NCBI RefSeq assembly: GCF_025263685.1
Contig: NZ_CP092109.1
Coordinates: 2,357,001 to 2,421,000, forward strand
Length of the DNA stretch: 64,000 nucleotides
Direction of reading: 5' to 3'
DNA from: Geoalkalibacter halelectricus
Lineage (GTDB): Bacteria; Desulfobacterota; Desulfuromonadia; Desulfuromonadales; Geoalkalibacteraceae
Position numbers and translations under genes: made by a program. This document shows positions 63,014 through 64,000 of this stretch, in pieces (position 1 is the stretch's first letter; each line of letters begins with the position of its first letter). Below the pieces are notes generated by a model. The model was not told the origin of the DNA and made no database searches. It worked only from the letters and a program-made list of their open reading frames with translations.

Positions 63014-64000
63014 CAACAGGCGTTTTTGACGAGAAAATCGCGCACCGCGTTTACCTCGGCGGGAATGATTTCACTGCGTTTGGGCCTATCCTCAATACCT
63101 TCGAGAGAGGCCGGACGTTTTGGATCCTTGCTAATGGCCTGCCGGACCGCATCGCCGAATTTGGCCGGATGCGCGGTCGCCAGGCACACGACCGGACACT
63201 CTCCGCCGCTGAGTTCTCGAGCGGCGCGCACTCCGACGGCGGTGTGCGGGTCGAGAACATAGCCGGTCTGTTCGTGGAAGGATCGGATGGTGTCCAGGGT
63301 CTGCTCATTGCTGACGGACAAGGCCGCAAAATCCTCACGGACGCGCTCCTGCTGCGTGACGGTGAACTCCAGTCGACCTTGCTGACGAAAATCCGCCATG
63401 GCCTGGATGACGGCGTTGCCATCCTCCCCGTGGAGATAGAACAGGTAGCGCTCGAAGTTGCTGGCGATCTGAATGTCCATGGAAGGAGAGAGCGTTGCAA
63501 CCACCTCGCCCAGGGAGTAATCACCGTCGCGGACGAAGCGCGCGAGGATGTTGTTTTCATTGGTGGCGAGAATCAGTTGGTGGATGGGCAGGCCCATGCG
63601 CCGCGCGATATAGCCGGCGAAAATATCGCCGAAGTTGCCCGTCGGCACGGAGAAGCTCACCTCGCGGCAACCGGTGAGGCGCTGGACGCGGCCAAAGGCG
63701 TAGAAGTAATAGACCACCTGCGCCAGCACCCGCGCCCAGTTGATGGAGTTGACGGCACCCAAGGCGTATTGGTTCTTGAAGGCGACATCACCGAAGATCT
63801 CCTTGACGATGGCCTGGGCGTCGTCGAAGGTGCCTTCCACCGCCAGGTTGAAGACATTGGCGTCGGTGACGGTGGTCATCTGCAGTTCCTGAATGGGCGA
63901 AACCTTACCGTGGGGGTGAAGGATGAAGATGTTGATGTTTTGCTTGCCACGCACCCCGGCAATGGCGGCGCTGCCCGTATCGCCCGAGGTGGCGCCGAGG
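63013..64000 (-). CDS. thrC: Threonine synthase, C-terminal part (5' end outside window)
   Basis: ThrC converts O-phosphohomoserine to threonine with PLP. The frame is open to the window edge and begins LGATSGDTGSAAIAGVRGKQN, the PLP phosphate-binding region. It continues IFILHPHGKVSPIQELQMTTV, YALGAVNSINWARVLAQVVYYF and SFSVPTGNFGDIFAGYIARRMGLP. It ends in the long C-terminal domain seen in the E. coli/yeast-type enzyme (PVVCLATAHPAKFGDAV). About 328 residues are present; the N-terminus with the PLP lysine lies beyond base 64000. Confidence 0.96.
   Translation of the reverse strand, partial: LGATSGDTGSAAIAGVRGKQNINIFILHPHGKVSPIQELQMTTVTDANVFNLAVEGTFDDAQAIVKEIFGDVAFKNQYALGAVNSINWARVLAQVVYYFYAFGRVQRLTGCREVSFSVPTGNFGDIFAGYIARRMGLPIHQLILATNENNILARFVRDGDYSLGEVVATLSPSMDIQIASNFERYLFYLHGEDGNAVIQAMADFRQQGRLEFTVTQQERVREDFAALSVSNEQTLDTIRSFHEQTGYVLDPHTAVGVRAARELSGGECPVVCLATAHPAKFGDAVRQAISKDPKRPASLEGIEDRPKRSEIIPAEVNAVRDFLVKNAC

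Overview
The window reads as a chromosomal segment of a Gram-negative anaerobe of the Desulfuromonadia (Geobacter / Geoalkalibacter / Desulfuromonas relatives). This is an inference from high GC, gene families and gene order (phoH-pgpH-ybeY-dgkA-corC-lnt; lolC-lolD-bamA-skp-lpxD-fabZ-lpxA), not a database match. It is densely coded. I saw no rRNA, tRNA, CRISPR array or classical transposase.

Layout. 1-3020 (+): end of dnaE, accA, rlpA. 3071-4192 (-): tgt. 4314-7925 (+): a lone Cas6-like RAMP protein, a zinc-ribbon protein, ftsH, and a self-contained unit for a 33-residue membrane peptide with promoter, palindrome and terminator. 8148-9620 (-): a BamE-like lipoprotein and fabH. 9705-15219 (-): a complete citrate lyase operon, citC-citD-(PCC/DUF296 gene)-citE-citF-citX-citG. 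15331-15499: a 169-bp palindromic MITE-like element between the eno stop codon and the eno terminator. 15515-16804 (-): eno. 17045-23994 (+): phoH-pgpH-ybeY-dgkA/PAP2-corC-lnt. 24010-24516 (-): a PrcB-like lipoprotein. 24896-31927 (+): prfB with a programmed +1 frameshift, lysS, lolC/E, lolD, bamA.

31973-43167 (+) is a lipid A / Kdo operon: skp, lpxD, fabZ, lpxA, gnnA-like, gnnB-like, lpxB, msbA, a DUF374 acyltransferase, waaA, lpxK and a Trm112-like gene. The oxidoreductase/aminotransferase pair between lpxA and lpxB predicts a lipid A built on 2,3-diamino-2,3-dideoxyglucose with amide-linked acyl chains. 43197-54363 (+) is the surface polysaccharide locus: an ELM1-like protein, a wlbA-wlbB-wlbC set for UDP-2,3-diacetamido-2,3-dideoxy-glucuronate, then glycosyltransferases. 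The part at about 48.1-53.4 kb is strikingly AT-rich and probably acquired. 54482-62943 holds a GT9 heptosyltransferase (-) and, on +, gmd and fcl (GDP-L-fucose), gmhA, a deoxyhypusine-synthase-like gene, hldE, gmhB and a UDP-glucuronate 4-epimerase. A convergent thrC (-, partial) closes the window.

The most unusual signal is a 511-bp element at 56833-57343 that splits gmd from fcl. It carries a small PD-(D/E)XK-type 'GxxExxY' gene between inverted terminal blocks, each made of three 9-bp repeats. The same terminal blocks occur back to back, without the gene, at 54385-54466. This looks like an autonomous/non-autonomous pair of a minimal mobile element.
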